NCBI RefSeq assembly: GCF_000317105.1 | Contig: NC_019693.1 | Coordinates: forward strand, 7,069,227-7,133,226 | Direction of reading: 5' to 3' | Length of the DNA stretch: 64,000 nucleotides | Origin: Oscillatoria acuminata PCC 6304 | GTDB lineage: Bacteria; Cyanobacteriota; Cyanobacteriia; Cyanobacteriales; Laspinemataceae | Shown here: piece by piece, positions 27,749 to 37,110 of the stretch | Numbering within the stretch: position 1 is the first letter of the stretch | Layout: every line of letters begins with the position of its first letter | The notes under the pieces: model-generated | What the model was told of the DNA's origin: nothing | Databases searched by the model: none | Seen by the model: only the letters and a program-made list of their open reading frames with translations | Program-made: the position numbers and the translations under genes

Positions 27749-28275
27749 GCTTTCTATCCGCCAGAAATTCGATCACCCATATCGGCATCTATTGTTATGC
27801 TAATGGTTTCCCCTGCCTTTAGCCTAGTGGGTGTCAAAGAGGCTTCTTTCTGCCTTGGAGGGATTCTGGCATCCAAGGGCCCCACTCCGGGCGGTTGCCT
27901 CGGTTTACTGGCAGGGTAGAGTTCCAAGGGGTTGACACCCCTAACCTTCCAGAAGGAGTATCAATTTCTACCCCTGTGGTACTTGATGTGCTAAACAGTT
28001 CAGGAAAAATACCCCGAGGTCCTAAATATATAATGATAGCTCTAAGTTCATGATAAGAATTCAGCAGCTTGCTAACCAACTTTAAATCAACCTAATCCGC
28101 CTCCAACTCCTATAAATTATCGGATTAATTTAAAATTTAAAGACCTTGGAAAAAGCTAAAGTTTTCACTATTTTTAATGAATTGATAAACATTAAGGCCG
28201 GAAAACAGTCGGTTTCGCTGAACTTTTTTCTGGAGAAAGCTAGAAGGTGCAATTATTGGGGCTAAAGTGCTGATA
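27749..28275. other. intergenic region, nothing recognised
   Basis: About 530 bp between the WD40 operon start and the MITE-like element. A short reading frame on the minus strand (27834-28079) has no start context and no recognisable family. The last 200 bp is AT-rich. No RNA gene, repeat or regulatory motif could be supported. Confidence 0.4.
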
Positions 28276-28442
28276 GGGAGTTCCAAAAAATAAAATCTCC
28301 ACAACGTTCGTTCGTAGTGACGGATCAACGGAGTCAATGTAGGGGCGCAATGCGCAGGCCCTCCGGAGGGCCTGCGCATTGCGCCCCTACAGATACCTTC
28401 TGGACAGTTGAACGGTTGGATGATTTATATTTTGCAATCCCC
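28276..28442. mobile_element. MITE-like element, intact copy
   Basis: 167 bp with imperfect terminal inverted repeats (GGGAGTTCCAAAAAATAAAA and the complement of GGGGATTGCAAAATATAAAT), flanked by a 3-bp duplication ATA (28273-28275 and 28443-28445). The centre is the long hairpin GTAGGGGCGCAATGCGCAGG with its complement. It is the uninterrupted counterpart of 767-1061. A diverged left half of the 122-bp element appears to follow at about 28460-28500 (ATACTAAATCCGGCTG). Confidence 0.8.
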
Positions 28443-28716
28443 ATAACAGAATTGGGGTTCATACTAAATCCGGCTGTTGAAGACCTATTTTTTCTTAACA
28501 AAAACGTAGGCTCCGCTATCCTGCACCCAAGCCGCTGGTTTGTCTACGTTCGTATAGCCATACTAGGCAGAGGGTGGGGTTGCATTACAGGTTATTCTTA
28601 AGCAGAGGCGATAGATTGGGAAGACAAGAGTTGAAACTCTTAATTGCAGAATGCTGCCACTTCAATCAACGCCGATCGCCATCCTCCTGCTCTTTTCTAT
28701 ACCCCACCCTTGCGCC

Positions 28717-31700
28717 TCATCGCCTCAACTCATCTTGTAAAGCTGGCTTGAGGCGTTCGTACTCCAAATGGATTGATCGCACCAGTGCCAATGCCTCTGG
28801 AGGTAACAGCGTTCCCTCTTCTGAACTCGTTCGTCCGAGCTTTTCTAGCTGTTTGCTCAATTGCGCCAAAGGTTTCGCGCCGAGGGTCGCACTGGTTGAT
28901 TTTAAAGTGTGAGCCGAGCGATGGAGGGTGGGAGCATCTTGTTGCTGCACAGAAGTTTCTAGGCTTTCTAACAGCTCCGGTAAGTCGTTTAGATAACTCT
29001 CAACCACTTCAATAAACGCTTCTGGCTCCTCTTCACCTACCATTTCTCGTAAGTTTTGCAATGCTTTGACATCGATGGGAGGTTCGGGAATTGAGTGAGG
29101 AAAGGAAGGATTAGACATGGGAGATAAAGATGGGGGGGATGGGGGAGATGGGGGAGATGGGGGAGATGGGGGAGATGGGGGGGAGGGGGGAGATGGGGGA
29201 GATGGGGGGGATGGGGGTAAGGATTCAGAATAGAGATGACATTCAGCTAGTGCCTGGGCGAGGGCTTCCATGCGAATGGGTTTGCTGATGTAATTATCCA
29301 TTCCCGCTTGCAGACAGATTTCGCGATCGCCTTGCATGGCATTAGCCGTCATGGCAATAATCCAAGGGCGTCCCATGGGCGAAATATCCCGGCGTAAGGT
29401 CCATTCCTTACAGATGTGACGAGTTGCTTCTAAACCATCCATTTCAGGCATTTGGACATCCATGAGAATGACATCATAGCTTTGACGATTCAGGGCGGCG
29501 ATCGCCTCCAATCCGTTACTGGCGACATCGGCACGATATCCCATCCGCTCTAAAATCCGCAACGCCACCTTTTGGTTAACTACATTATCTTCAGCTAACA
29601 GAATCTTTAAAGGGCGATCGCTCTTTAGGGGAATGGACTGTTTCGGGAAAGAGGGAACGCGATGCACTCGGGAATCCTTCCGATTTGATCGCCGGGAGAA
29701 AATCCCAATCAAGATATCAAACAGTTGGGATTGTTTGATCGGCTTACTCAAAAATGCAGCAAAATCGATTCCTGCCGCTTCCCGAGAGACGGGTTGCCAA
29801 CCTAGAGAAGTCAACATAATCAAGGGTAAGCGATCGCCCCCGGGGAGTTGACGAATCGCCGCTGCTAGGGCTAACCCATCCATCTCCGGCATCTGCATAT
29901 CCAAAATAGCCAAGTCAAACCGGGTATCCGCCGTTTCCTGCAACTGAGCCAACCCTTCGGGGCCCGAAGCTGCTGCATAAGGAATCATTCCCCAGGATTG
30001 CGCTTGGCGGGTGAGAATCAGGCGATTGGTGGCATTATCATCCACAATCAGCAGATGCTTACCCGTGAGTTGAGGCACTTCATCCTCTGGAGTCGCCGAG
30101 GCAAACTCCGAGGTAGCAGTCGCCTGAATGGTGAAATGGAACGTCGAACCCACCCCGACTTGACTTTCCACCCACATCGTACCGCCCATCAGTTCGCTCA
30201 GGCGCTTGGCGATCGCCAACCCCAACCCTGTACCCCCATATTTGCGCGTCGTGGAAGAATCCACCTGGGAAAACGACTTGAACAGGCGATCCATGCGATC
30301 GGGGGGAATTCCCACCCCGGTATCCTTCACGGAAAAGTGAATTTGATAAACCCCGCCCTCGGTTGCCGTTGCCATCGGATTCCCGAACTGAGCATCCTGC
30401 ACAAACGTCCCATTCACCGCGACAATCGTCTCCCCTTCCTGGGTGAATTTGACCGCATTACTGAGCAGATTCACCAAGATTTGGCGCAAACGGGTGACAT
30501 CGCCGATGATGCCCTCTGGGGTTTGGGGAGCCAATAAATAAGCCAGTTCTAGCTGTTTTTCTGCGGCTTTAGAGGCCACCAAGTCCAGACATTCTTCAAT
30601 GCAGGTTCGCAGATTAAACGGATGTTCCTCCAAATCCATCTTACCGGATTCAATTTTGGAGAAGTCCAGGATGTCATTAATAATCGTGAGTAAGCCGTCT
30701 CCACTGGTGCGAATCGTTTCCACAAACTCGCGCTGATCGGCATTCAAGGGCGTATCCAACAGCAACCCAGTCATGCCAATCACAGCATTCATGGGGGTGC
30801 GGATTTCGTGGCTCATGGTGGCGAGGAATTCACTCTTGGCGCGGTTCGCTGCTTCTGCGGCTTCCCGCGCTTGCAAAGCCGCTTGGCTTTTGAGCGCCAC
30901 TTCCTGACGGGCGAGGGTTTCCTGTTCCAGGAGTCGGGCTTGAGCTAGGGCAATCCCCACTTGTTGGGCAACGGCTTCACACAACTCAATTTCCTCGCGA
31001 GTCCAGCGTCGGAAGCGATCGCACTGATGTATCCCAATCACCCCATTGGGTACTCCCTGATAGGAGGTCCGCACCGATAACATGGACTTGAGTCCAATCT
31101 GCTGACACATGGCCTCCGCTCCTTTGAGCAAGGGGTCCTTATAGACATCATCGGAGACCAAAACCTTATCGAATGCCACCAGTTGTTCCGCATGAGGATT
31201 CCCCACCACAGGCACTTCAATATCCATCATTGATGCCACTCCAGGCTCTAAATACTCCGCAACTAAGGGCATTCTCGGGGGGTTTGTGGGGACGTAACTA
31301 TGAATCAAACAGCGATTCACTCCAAATGCCTGACCAATTTGAGTGGCAGTGGTCTGAAAAATCTGGTGACTGTCCAAACTTTGGCGGATTTCCTGGCTAA
31401 TTTGGCTCAGGAGCAGACTGCGATGCAGTTGCTGTTGCAGGGCAATTTGAGCCTGATTCCGCTCGATCTCACCGCCGATCCACTGGGCCATCAGTTTCAA
31501 TAAATTTTGATCCACGGATTTAAACGGTTGAGTCCGACCCTGGAAGGAGCAAAAGCTCAAACAGCCGTAAACCGCCCCAGATACCATGACTCGCACTCCC
31601 AGATAGGCTTCTAATCCGCGCATTTTATAGGCCGGATGGGAGTGCCACTCGGAGTCACGGGCGCAGGGGATGCAGACGGGTTCGGATTCTCGGACGGCAA

Positions 31701-34299
31701 CGGAGCAATAGGTGAGGTCTAATTTAAAGGCATCCCCTTGGGTCAATGGAATTAAGGTATTAGCCGGTAATTGCAGGGCGATCGCCTCAATGCTAGAAAC
31801 GCGATCTATTCCGTCTCGACTCTCCCTCTGGCTGTCTAAACGGCCTACCATACCAATTTCTAAGCCAAATCGCCGGCATCCCATCTCTAACATCCGTGAG
31901 AGCCTGGTATCAAAGTCCAGACTGCGATCGGCAGTCACAGAATAAAGCGCCCGAATCGCCGCCTCGCTCTCTTTCAGAGAGGCAATTAATTGGGTCTTGT
32001 CCCACTCGGCCTGTTTGCGGAAGGTAATATCATTCAGGGTGCCACTAATCCCGGTCAACTCTCCGGCCTGATTGCGACTTCCTCGGGCAAAGACCTCAAT
32101 CCAACGGTAGCTTCCAGCTTTGGTTCGGTATCGGATCTCATCTTCACAGTTCTGCTGTTCTCCAGAAATGAGTGCTTCTAAATATTGGGAAAAGGGCGCG
32201 ACGTCCGGTTCATAAATATAATTCAACCAGGAAGTGCCAAGGGTCTGGTCAATCTCAAATCCAGTAATTTCCTCCCAAGCTGAATTGAGAAAGGTGAAGG
32301 AACCCTGAGCATCGGTCTGGAAAATCACCTCTTTGATGTTATCCACCACGGAGCGATATTTTTCCTCGCTCTGGCGTAAGGCTTCTGCGGCTTCAAAGCG
32401 TTCGGTAATATCCTGAACCATACCCAAGGCCAATTTATTCTTGCCATTGGCATCTCGAATGATGGAAACGGTCACATCAACCCAGATCCGAGATCCATCC
32501 TTGCGAATATAACGCTTCTGGATTTCGTAGCTGGGGCGTTCTCCGGCTAGCACAGCCTGAAACAGGGGGAATTCTTTCTGTAAATCTTCTGTATCGGTGA
32601 AGTCAGAAAAGCTCAGGGTAGAGAGTTCGGTTTTAGAGTATCCCAGCATTTTCTCAAAGGCGGGATTGCTCTTTAAAACCTTTGCTTCATAATCTAACGA
32701 CCCCAGGGCGATGCCAATCCCCGCCCCTTCAAATACGATCTGAAGTTGAGCGGCGCTTTCGGCGAGGGCTTCTTCGGCTTGCTTGCGGTCGGTGATGTCA
32801 TGGGCGACACAGTAGAGTAATCCTTGTTCGCGGAAGGGGGTGGTGTTCCAGCGCACCCAACGATAGGAGCCATCTTTGCAGCGATAGCGGTTCTCGAAGC
32901 CGAGGGTGTTCAGGTGCAGGTTACTCAGTTTCTCGGTTTCGGCTAAGGTGGCGGCGCGATCGTCTGGATGGACGAACTCGATAAAGGGTTGGGAAAGCAG
33001 TTCTTCGTCAGTGTAACCGAGGATTTTTCCCCAGGCGGGATTGAGGCGTTTAAAATATCCATCGAATCCGGCGATACAGAGCATATCCAGGGAGAGGGTG
33101 AAGAACCGATCGCGTTCCTGTTCGGCGTTTTTGCGAGCGCTGATATCCTGTGCCACTACCATCACCGAGTCAATTTGGCTGGTTTCGGTTCGCACGGGTA
33201 CACTGTGGGTGAGATACCACCGGCCATTCCAGGGCATTTCCTGGATGACTGAGCTTGAGTTGCCGTTGATCGCCTGAATACTCTGTTCTAAGACGGTTCG
33301 AGCTTCTAATGAAAAAACCTCACTCAGGGTTTTGCCTTCTACCAATGCTTGAGAAAGACCTGCCGTCTCTAAACCGGCCCCTTCTGCGAGTAAAAACCTT
33401 TGATTTCGGTCTAAGAGGAAGACGAATCCTTGGGGAAAGTTGCGGGTCAGGGTGCGATAGAGTTCTTCACTTTGGCGAAGGGCTTCTTGCGATCGCACCT
33501 GTTCGGTCCGGTCCGTGGCGACCCCAATTACTCCGCTCACAGCACCGCTTTCATCCCAGATAGGGCTCAATTGATGTTCATAAATTAATCCCTTCCAATT
33601 GCCGATCCAGCTTTCTGCTTTGCCGTTAAACACCTGATGGATCTGCTGGAGGATACTCGGATCATCGGGGTACCACTCGCAAATGGAGGTCCCGACTGCT
33701 GTTTCTTGCTTCAACCCTAAGGATGAGAGTTCTTTTCCCTCCAAGAGAGTAATCATGCCCTGGCGATCGGTGGTATAGAGGATCACCGGGGCCTGTTGAA
33801 GGAGGGGTTTTAAGTGGGCTGTACTTTCTGGCGGTGCTGCTTCTATCGGTTTGGGTGGGTTGATTTCTCCCGGCAATTCCTCCGGCGCTGGGGATGCCAA
33901 TGCCCAGGCTTTTTGCATCAGGGGGACCAGTAAAATCGCCGTGCCTAGGGAGACTGCGGCAGTCATCACTTTGATTCCCCCGGATAGCCCATAATAATCT
34001 GGGTGCCAGACTGTCCAGATTTCCATTAAATGGCTGGTTCCACAGGAGAGGATAAATGCCCCAAACAGGACCAAAATCCCACTAAACAAGAGGTTTTTTC
34101 CCTGGCGGATAAAATACCACAGGGTCAGGGGAATGGCAACACAGGAAAGGGCACTCAGGGCGTCGGAACCCAGATAAAGCCCGACTAGCCCGGGCTTCCA
34201 CAAGTAACCCTGCCCGTGAGGGATAAATGAGAGTAACCTCTCCCCCAACAAGTTGGCGATCGCTCGGTTCGTGAACAAGCCTAAAACTTGGTTCTGCAT
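28717..34299 (-). CDS. hybrid histidine kinase with ethylene-receptor-like sensor
   Basis: An 1860-residue multidomain sensor. N-terminal membrane domain with three helices (about 40-130) resembling the ethylene-binding domain of ETR1: relative to ETR1, Asp25, Ile35, Pro36, Cys65 and His69 are matched by Asp46, Ile56, Pro57, Cys86 and His90, but Tyr32 is Cys53. Then about five PAS domains (160-760), two GAF domains (about 780-945 and 965-1120), HisKA (SHEIRTP, His1164), HATPase ([22 protein letters not shown]), two receiver domains (Asp1467, Asp1614), a (PPS)n linker at 1695-1724 and an HPt domain (HTLKS, His1797). Monocistronic, with AAGGGGGA just before the ATG. Ligand binding is inferred. 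Confidence 0.92.
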   Translation of the reverse strand: MQNQVLGLFTNRAIANLLGERLLSFIPHGQGYLWKPGLVGLYLGSDALSALSCVAIPLTLWYFIRQGKNLLFSGILVLFGAFILSCGTSHLMEIWTVWHPDYYGLSGGIKVMTAAVSLGTAILLVPLMQKAWALASPAPEELPGEINPPKPIEAAPPESTAHLKPLLQQAPVILYTTDRQGMITLLEGKELSSLGLKQETAVGTSICEWYPDDPSILQQIHQVFNGKAESWIGNWKGLIYEHQLSPIWDESGAVSGVIGVATDRTEQVRSQEALRQSEELYRTLTRNFPQGFVFLLDRNQRFLLAEGAGLETAGLSQALVEGKTLSEVFSLEARTVLEQSIQAINGNSSSVIQEMPWNGRWYLTHSVPVRTETSQIDSVMVVAQDISARKNAEQERDRFFTLSLDMLCIAGFDGYFKRLNPAWGKILGYTDEELLSQPFIEFVHPDDRAATLAETEKLSNLHLNTLGFENRYRCKDGSYRWVRWNTTPFREQGLLYCVAHDITDRKQAEEALAESAAQLQIVFEGAGIGIALGSLDYEAKVLKSNPAFEKMLGYSKTELSTLSFSDFTDTEDLQKEFPLFQAVLAGERPSYEIQKRYIRKDGSRIWVDVTVSIIRDANGKNKLALGMVQDITERFEAAEALRQSEEKYRSVVDNIKEVIFQTDAQGSFTFLNSAWEEITGFEIDQTLGTSWLNYIYEPDVAPFSQYLEALISGEQQNCEDEIRYRTKAGSYRWIEVFARGSRNQAGELTGISGTLNDITFRKQAEWDKTQLIASLKESEAAIRALYSVTADRSLDFDTRLSRMLEMGCRRFGLEIGMVGRLDSQRESRDGIDRVSSIEAIALQLPANTLIPLTQGDAFKLDLTYCSVAVRESEPVCIPCARDSEWHSHPAYKMRGLEAYLGVRVMVSGAVYGCLSFCSFQGRTQPFKSVDQNLLKLMAQWIGGEIERNQAQIALQQQLHRSLLLSQISQEIRQSLDSHQIFQTTATQIGQAFGVNRCLIHSYVPTNPPRMPLVAEYLEPGVASMMDIEVPVVGNPHAEQLVAFDKVLVSDDVYKDPLLKGAEAMCQQIGLKSMLSVRTSYQGVPNGVIGIHQCDRFRRWTREEIELCEAVAQQVGIALAQARLLEQETLARQEVALKSQAALQAREAAEAANRAKSEFLATMSHEIRTPMNAVIGMTGLLLDTPLNADQREFVETIRTSGDGLLTIINDILDFSKIESGKMDLEEHPFNLRTCIEECLDLVASKAAEKQLELAYLLAPQTPEGIIGDVTRLRQILVNLLSNAVKFTQEGETIVAVNGTFVQDAQFGNPMATATEGGVYQIHFSVKDTGVGIPPDRMDRLFKSFSQVDSSTTRKYGGTGLGLAIAKRLSELMGGTMWVESQVGVGSTFHFTIQATATSEFASATPEDEVPQLTGKHLLIVDDNATNRLILTRQAQSWGMIPYAAASGPEGLAQLQETADTRFDLAILDMQMPEMDGLALAAAIRQLPGGDRLPLIMLTSLGWQPVSREAAGIDFAAFLSKPIKQSQLFDILIGIFSRRSNRKDSRVHRVPSFPKQSIPLKSDRPLKILLAEDNVVNQKVALRILERMGYRADVASNGLEAIAALNRQSYDVILMDVQMPEMDGLEATRHICKEWTLRRDISPMGRPWIIAMTANAMQGDREICLQAGMDNYISKPIRMEALAQALAECHLYSESLPPSPPSPPSPPSPPSPPSPPSPPSPPSPPSLSPMSNPSFPHSIPEPPIDVKALQNLREMVGEEEPEAFIEVVESYLNDLPELLESLETSVQQQDAPTLHRSAHTLKSTSATLGAKPLAQLSKQLEKLGRTSSEEGTLLPPEALALVRSIHLEYERLKPALQDELRR
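29128..29217 (-). repeat. in-frame 9-bp repeat coding the PPS linker
   Basis: About ten units of a G-rich nonamer (GGGGGAGAT on the plus strand, with a few GGGGGGGAT/GGGGGGGAG variants) inside the kinase gene; read on the minus strand they encode repeated Pro-Pro-Ser between the second receiver domain and the HPt domain. The same nonamer occurs outside genes at about 53553-53609. Confidence 0.85.
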
Positions 34300-34824
34300 T
34301 TATCCCCCTTGAACATTGTCTCGCGCTCCATTTCTATCTCTCGTTCCCTTGTCTTTAACTTGCTATTGATTGAACGGCTTTCCCTTGGGCTAACCTGTTT
34401 TTGTTGTTTAGAATAGGGAGTAAAGGGTAAAATCCGGTGAGCGGTATTCTCCATTTTTTGGGTGAAAAATGGAAAAATGTCAGCTAGAACCCTGATATAA
34501 TTATTCTATAATTTTACCTGAACTATAAGAGCTTTCAGTCCTCCCAGCCGGATTCTTTACTAAAGATTAATATTGCAGCAGGGGGTGCAGAACCCTAGAG
34601 ATTCTTCTGTGAAGGGAAATGAGCGGGGGATTGCCGGTATCTCGTCTGCCGTGGCGATCGCCATCCCGTTCGGAAATGCTGCGTTAGAATGGTAGGCTAG
34701 AATGGTGCGTTAGTCCCCCAAGGAAAAGGCTTTTGAAACTTTCCCTCCCCTTGTCTCCCCCCTGAAGTTGCATCCTGACCCCGAATTCGTCAACCGTATC
34801 CAAACCAGTCATCCGAATCAAACG
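34300..34824. other. divergent promoter region, no gene recognised
   Basis: About 525 bp between the leftward kinase gene and crr7. A small hairpin CCATTTTTTGGGTGAAAAATGG lies near 34453-34474, followed by an AT-rich stretch (about 34490-34525) that could hold promoters. Nearer crr7 is a short direct repeat (TAGAATGGTAGGC, TAGAATGGTGCG at about 34686-34710). No RNA gene was recognised. Confidence 0.4.
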
Positions 34825-35085
34825 ATGCCTAACTCCTTAATGTATCAAGACGAAACTCATTTTGTCGTCCTCGAATGCAATCAACCGGAACAATTACTGA
34901 CCGCTGAGGAATTGCTCTCCAAGCTCAAAGCAATTTTAGGCGATCGCCAGGATAATTTGCCTCGGGATTTGCAAAAAATTCCCACTATCGAAGCCCAAGC
35001 GCAATATCTATTAGAAACAAGCTGTGAATTTGATTTAGGTCCAGGAGAATATTTTCAATGGTATGTAGTCCGACTGGAAAAGTAA
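34825..35085 (+). CDS. CRR7-type chlororespiratory reduction protein
   Basis: 86 residues from ATG 34825 (MPNSLMYQDETHFVVLECN); an upstream ATG at 34768 gives a 19-residue extension without family support. The sequence (QPEQLLTAEELLSKLKAIL, NLPRDLQKIPTIEAQAQYLL, GPGEYFQWYVVRLEK) fits the chlororespiratory reduction 7 family, a small soluble factor needed for NDH complex accumulation in plant chloroplasts. In cyanobacteria it is expected to assist NDH-1 assembly or stability, involved in cyclic electron flow. No ndh genes are in this window. Confidence 0.8.
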   Translation: MPNSLMYQDETHFVVLECNQPEQLLTAEELLSKLKAILGDRQDNLPRDLQKIPTIEAQAQYLLETSCEFDLGPGEYFQWYVVRLEK

Positions 35086-35143
35086 GTTATCTCACCCGAT
35101 TTGAACGAATTTATAGAATTTTAACTTATCTTTGGAGGGACGA

Positions 35144-35167
35144 CAGACGGGGTTAATTCCTCGTCTG
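35144..35167. terminator. hairpin between convergent genes
   Basis: Stem CAGACGGGG / CCTCGTCTG with a TTAATT loop (one G-T pair), between convergent crr7 and the DUF2854 gene. No clear T-run follows on either strand, so it is a modest candidate for a bidirectional terminator. Confidence 0.4.
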
Positions 35168-35196
35168 CCTGGTAGATTTACTCAGTTATTCAAGGC

Positions 35197-35742
35197 TCAA
35201 CGGTTAGCAATGAGAGCTACATCAATGCGCTTTTCACCAGGATTTTTGAATTCAACCGAAATCCCTGGACCAAAAAACTTTTCCATTTTTTCTTGCTTTT
35301 GCTGCCAAATTTCTAAGGGAAATTGCGGGGAATCAAATTCTAAAATTAAAGCATAGCACCCCTCTACATTCTCTTCTCGAAGTCCCACGAGAACGGGTCG
35401 GGCTTCATCAGAGGGATTCAGGCCAAATCGTTCCAGGGAATCATCCAGATGAGCATCTTGACCATAGCGATAGCGCGTGACATCTTTGCGAATTTGATTT
35501 TGGATTTGAGTCGCCTGTTTTTCTCGCAGTTCTAAGATATCGTCTGAGGTGGGGTGAGTGAAGGGAACCGGCTTGAGTTCTGCGGCTTTCAGGGCCAATC
35601 CTCCGAGTAACAGAGGAATGCCATAAAAGAATCCAGCGAGATTTAAGGTGGCGTAGTCGCTAAAATAAGCGTAGAAGCCAATCAGAGTGATCAGACCACC
35701 GAGGGATAAACCTAGGGTTCCCAAAGAAAGTTTAGCTAACAT
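35197..35742 (-). CDS. DUF2854 membrane protein
   Basis: 181 residues from ATG 35742; an upstream start at 35808 would add 22 residues lacking family similarity. Two hydrophobic helices (about 5-28 and 32-50) are followed by a soluble domain containing LREKQATQIQNQIRKDVTRY and RPVLVGLREENVEGCYAL. This pattern is DUF2854, found in cyanobacteria and plant plastids, with unknown function but a likely thylakoid or envelope location. It is convergent with crr7, 111 bp apart. Confidence 0.8.
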   Translation of the reverse strand: MLAKLSLGTLGLSLGGLITLIGFYAYFSDYATLNLAGFFYGIPLLLGGLALKAAELKPVPFTHPTSDDILELREKQATQIQNQIRKDVTRYRYGQDAHLDDSLERFGLNPSDEARPVLVGLREENVEGCYALILEFDSPQFPLEIWQQKQEKMEKFFGPGISVEFKNPGEKRIDVALIANR

Positions 35743-36052
35743 GATAGTGAGTGAATGAACGATCGCACAGGAATGGAAAATTCTATTGTCCCCTGTTGGC
35801 GATCGCACTACAACAATCTCGCCTGGTGTTTTCAGGCCGGAAGTGGTTACCCTTGTGAATTTTTGTTAAAATAGGTGGAGTTCAAGAACCCTGAACCCGG
35901 CTGATTTTGGGATAAACAGGGAAAAGCTGCGATCGCCTTCTTTTACGATGGGATCAAGGATCTAGGCCATCGGTCGGGTTTTCCATCATTCAGACTAAAA
36001 ACTGGATTTCTGGCCCGGATGGGGTAAAAAGCTCGGGGAGCATCTCCATTTG

Positions 36053-36632
36053 TTCAAGAGACCTAACCCCCCAGCCCCCTTCCCTAAGAGGGAAGGGGGA
36101 GCCGGAAAGGGCAGTTTCAAAGCCCCTCCCCTCTTAGGGGAGGGGTTTGGGGAGAGGTCCGACTGTTCAAGAGACCTAACCCCCCAGCCCCCTTCCCTAA
36201 GAGGGAAGGGGGAGCCGGAAAGGGGGAGTCTCAAAGCCCCTCCCCTCTTAGGGGAGGGGTTTGGGGAGAGGTCAGATTGTTCAAGAGACCTAACCCCCCA
36301 GCCCCCTTCCCTAAGAGGGAAGGGGGAGCCGGAAGGGGAAGTTTCAAAGCCCCTCCCCTCTTAGGGGAGGGGTTTGGGGAGAGGTCAGATTGTTCAAGAG
36401 ACATAACCCCCCAGCCCCCTTCCCTAAGAGGGAAGGGGGAGCCGGAAGGGGGAGCCGGAAAGGGCAGTCTCAAAGCCCCTCCCCTCTTAGGGGAGGGGTT
36501 TGGGGAGAGGTCCGACTGTTCAAGAGACCTAACCCCCCAGCCCCCTTCCCTAAGAGGGAAGGGGGAGCCGGAAAGGGGGAGTCTCAAAGCCCCTCCCCTC
36601 TTAGGGGAGGGGTTTGGGGAGAGGTCCGACTG
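36053..36632. repeat. five-copy tandem array of a 113-bp palindromic unit
   Basis: Units begin TTCAAGAGACCTAACCCCCC at 36053, 36166, 36280, 36393 and 36519. Each unit has two GC-rich hairpins: CCCCCTTCCCTAAGAGGG/AAGGGGG and CCCCTCCCCTCTTAGGGG/AGGGG. The fourth unit is longer (126 bp) through an internal duplication of GCCGGAAGGGGGA. Units are nearly identical, implying recent expansion or gene conversion. Similar single stems occur at 20297-20325 and 40507-40550. It lies in the 1.1-kb gap between the DUF2854 and 36845 genes. Confidence 0.9.
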
Positions 36633-36844
36633 GTTTTTAGGCAAAATTGAGATGCTCCCAAAGCTAGTCTGGTGTGGTCAAAAAACCCGGTTTATCTTTC
36701 CCATCCGATACCACCGCCCACGGCTGATCTCTTCAGCTTGACAAATGGCTGATTTTATAATAGAGCAAGCTGCCGGCTCTAAACCGGATCGGCATCAACA
36801 ACAGTGTTTACAGTGAGATTAGCAAAAACAAAGGGAAGGCAGAA

Positions 36845-37027
36845 ATGGACGAACAAAAACTTAGAGAACGGGTCAGCGCGATCGCAGACAAACGGGAAAC
36901 CCTCGTGCGTCTATTAGAACAACCCAACTTAGGAACCCTTAGAATTGATGTGAATCAGGCGATCGAAGAACTTGACGATTTGCTGGATGAATTCAACCGC
37001 ACCTTTAGCGATCGCCCGATCGCCTAA
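36845..37027 (+). CDS. small conserved-looking helical protein, unknown
   Basis: A 60-residue acidic protein (MDEQKLRERVSAIADKRETL to the end FSDRPIA), predicted to be almost entirely helical. GGGAAGGC lies about 6 nt before the ATG, supporting translation. The codon composition, including HIP1 sites, resembles real genes here. It sits between the repeat array and the convergent ppk gene. I recognise no family. Confidence 0.6.
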   Translation: MDEQKLRERVSAIADKRETLVRLLEQPNLGTLRIDVNQAIEELDDLLDEFNRTFSDRPIA

Positions 37028-37110
37028 ACCCGGTCGAAACCCCCACCGCCCCTAACCCCTGCGGTCAAGGGGCGCAAAAACTGCGCCCCTCCCCCGAAAT
37101 TCTCGAACCC

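Noticed and set aside
27834-28079. Candidate 81-residue minus-strand gene
   Set aside because: No family, no upstream signal, and codon use does not stand out; treated as noncoding.
28717-34299. GAF domains of the hybrid kinase as cyanobacteriochromes
   Set aside because: Neither GAF has the FQV/LQV-preceding Cys-His or DXCF motif, so bilin binding is not supported.
36053-36632. CRISPR-like array
   Set aside because: The whole 113-bp unit is repeated; there are no short repeats alternating with unique spacers.
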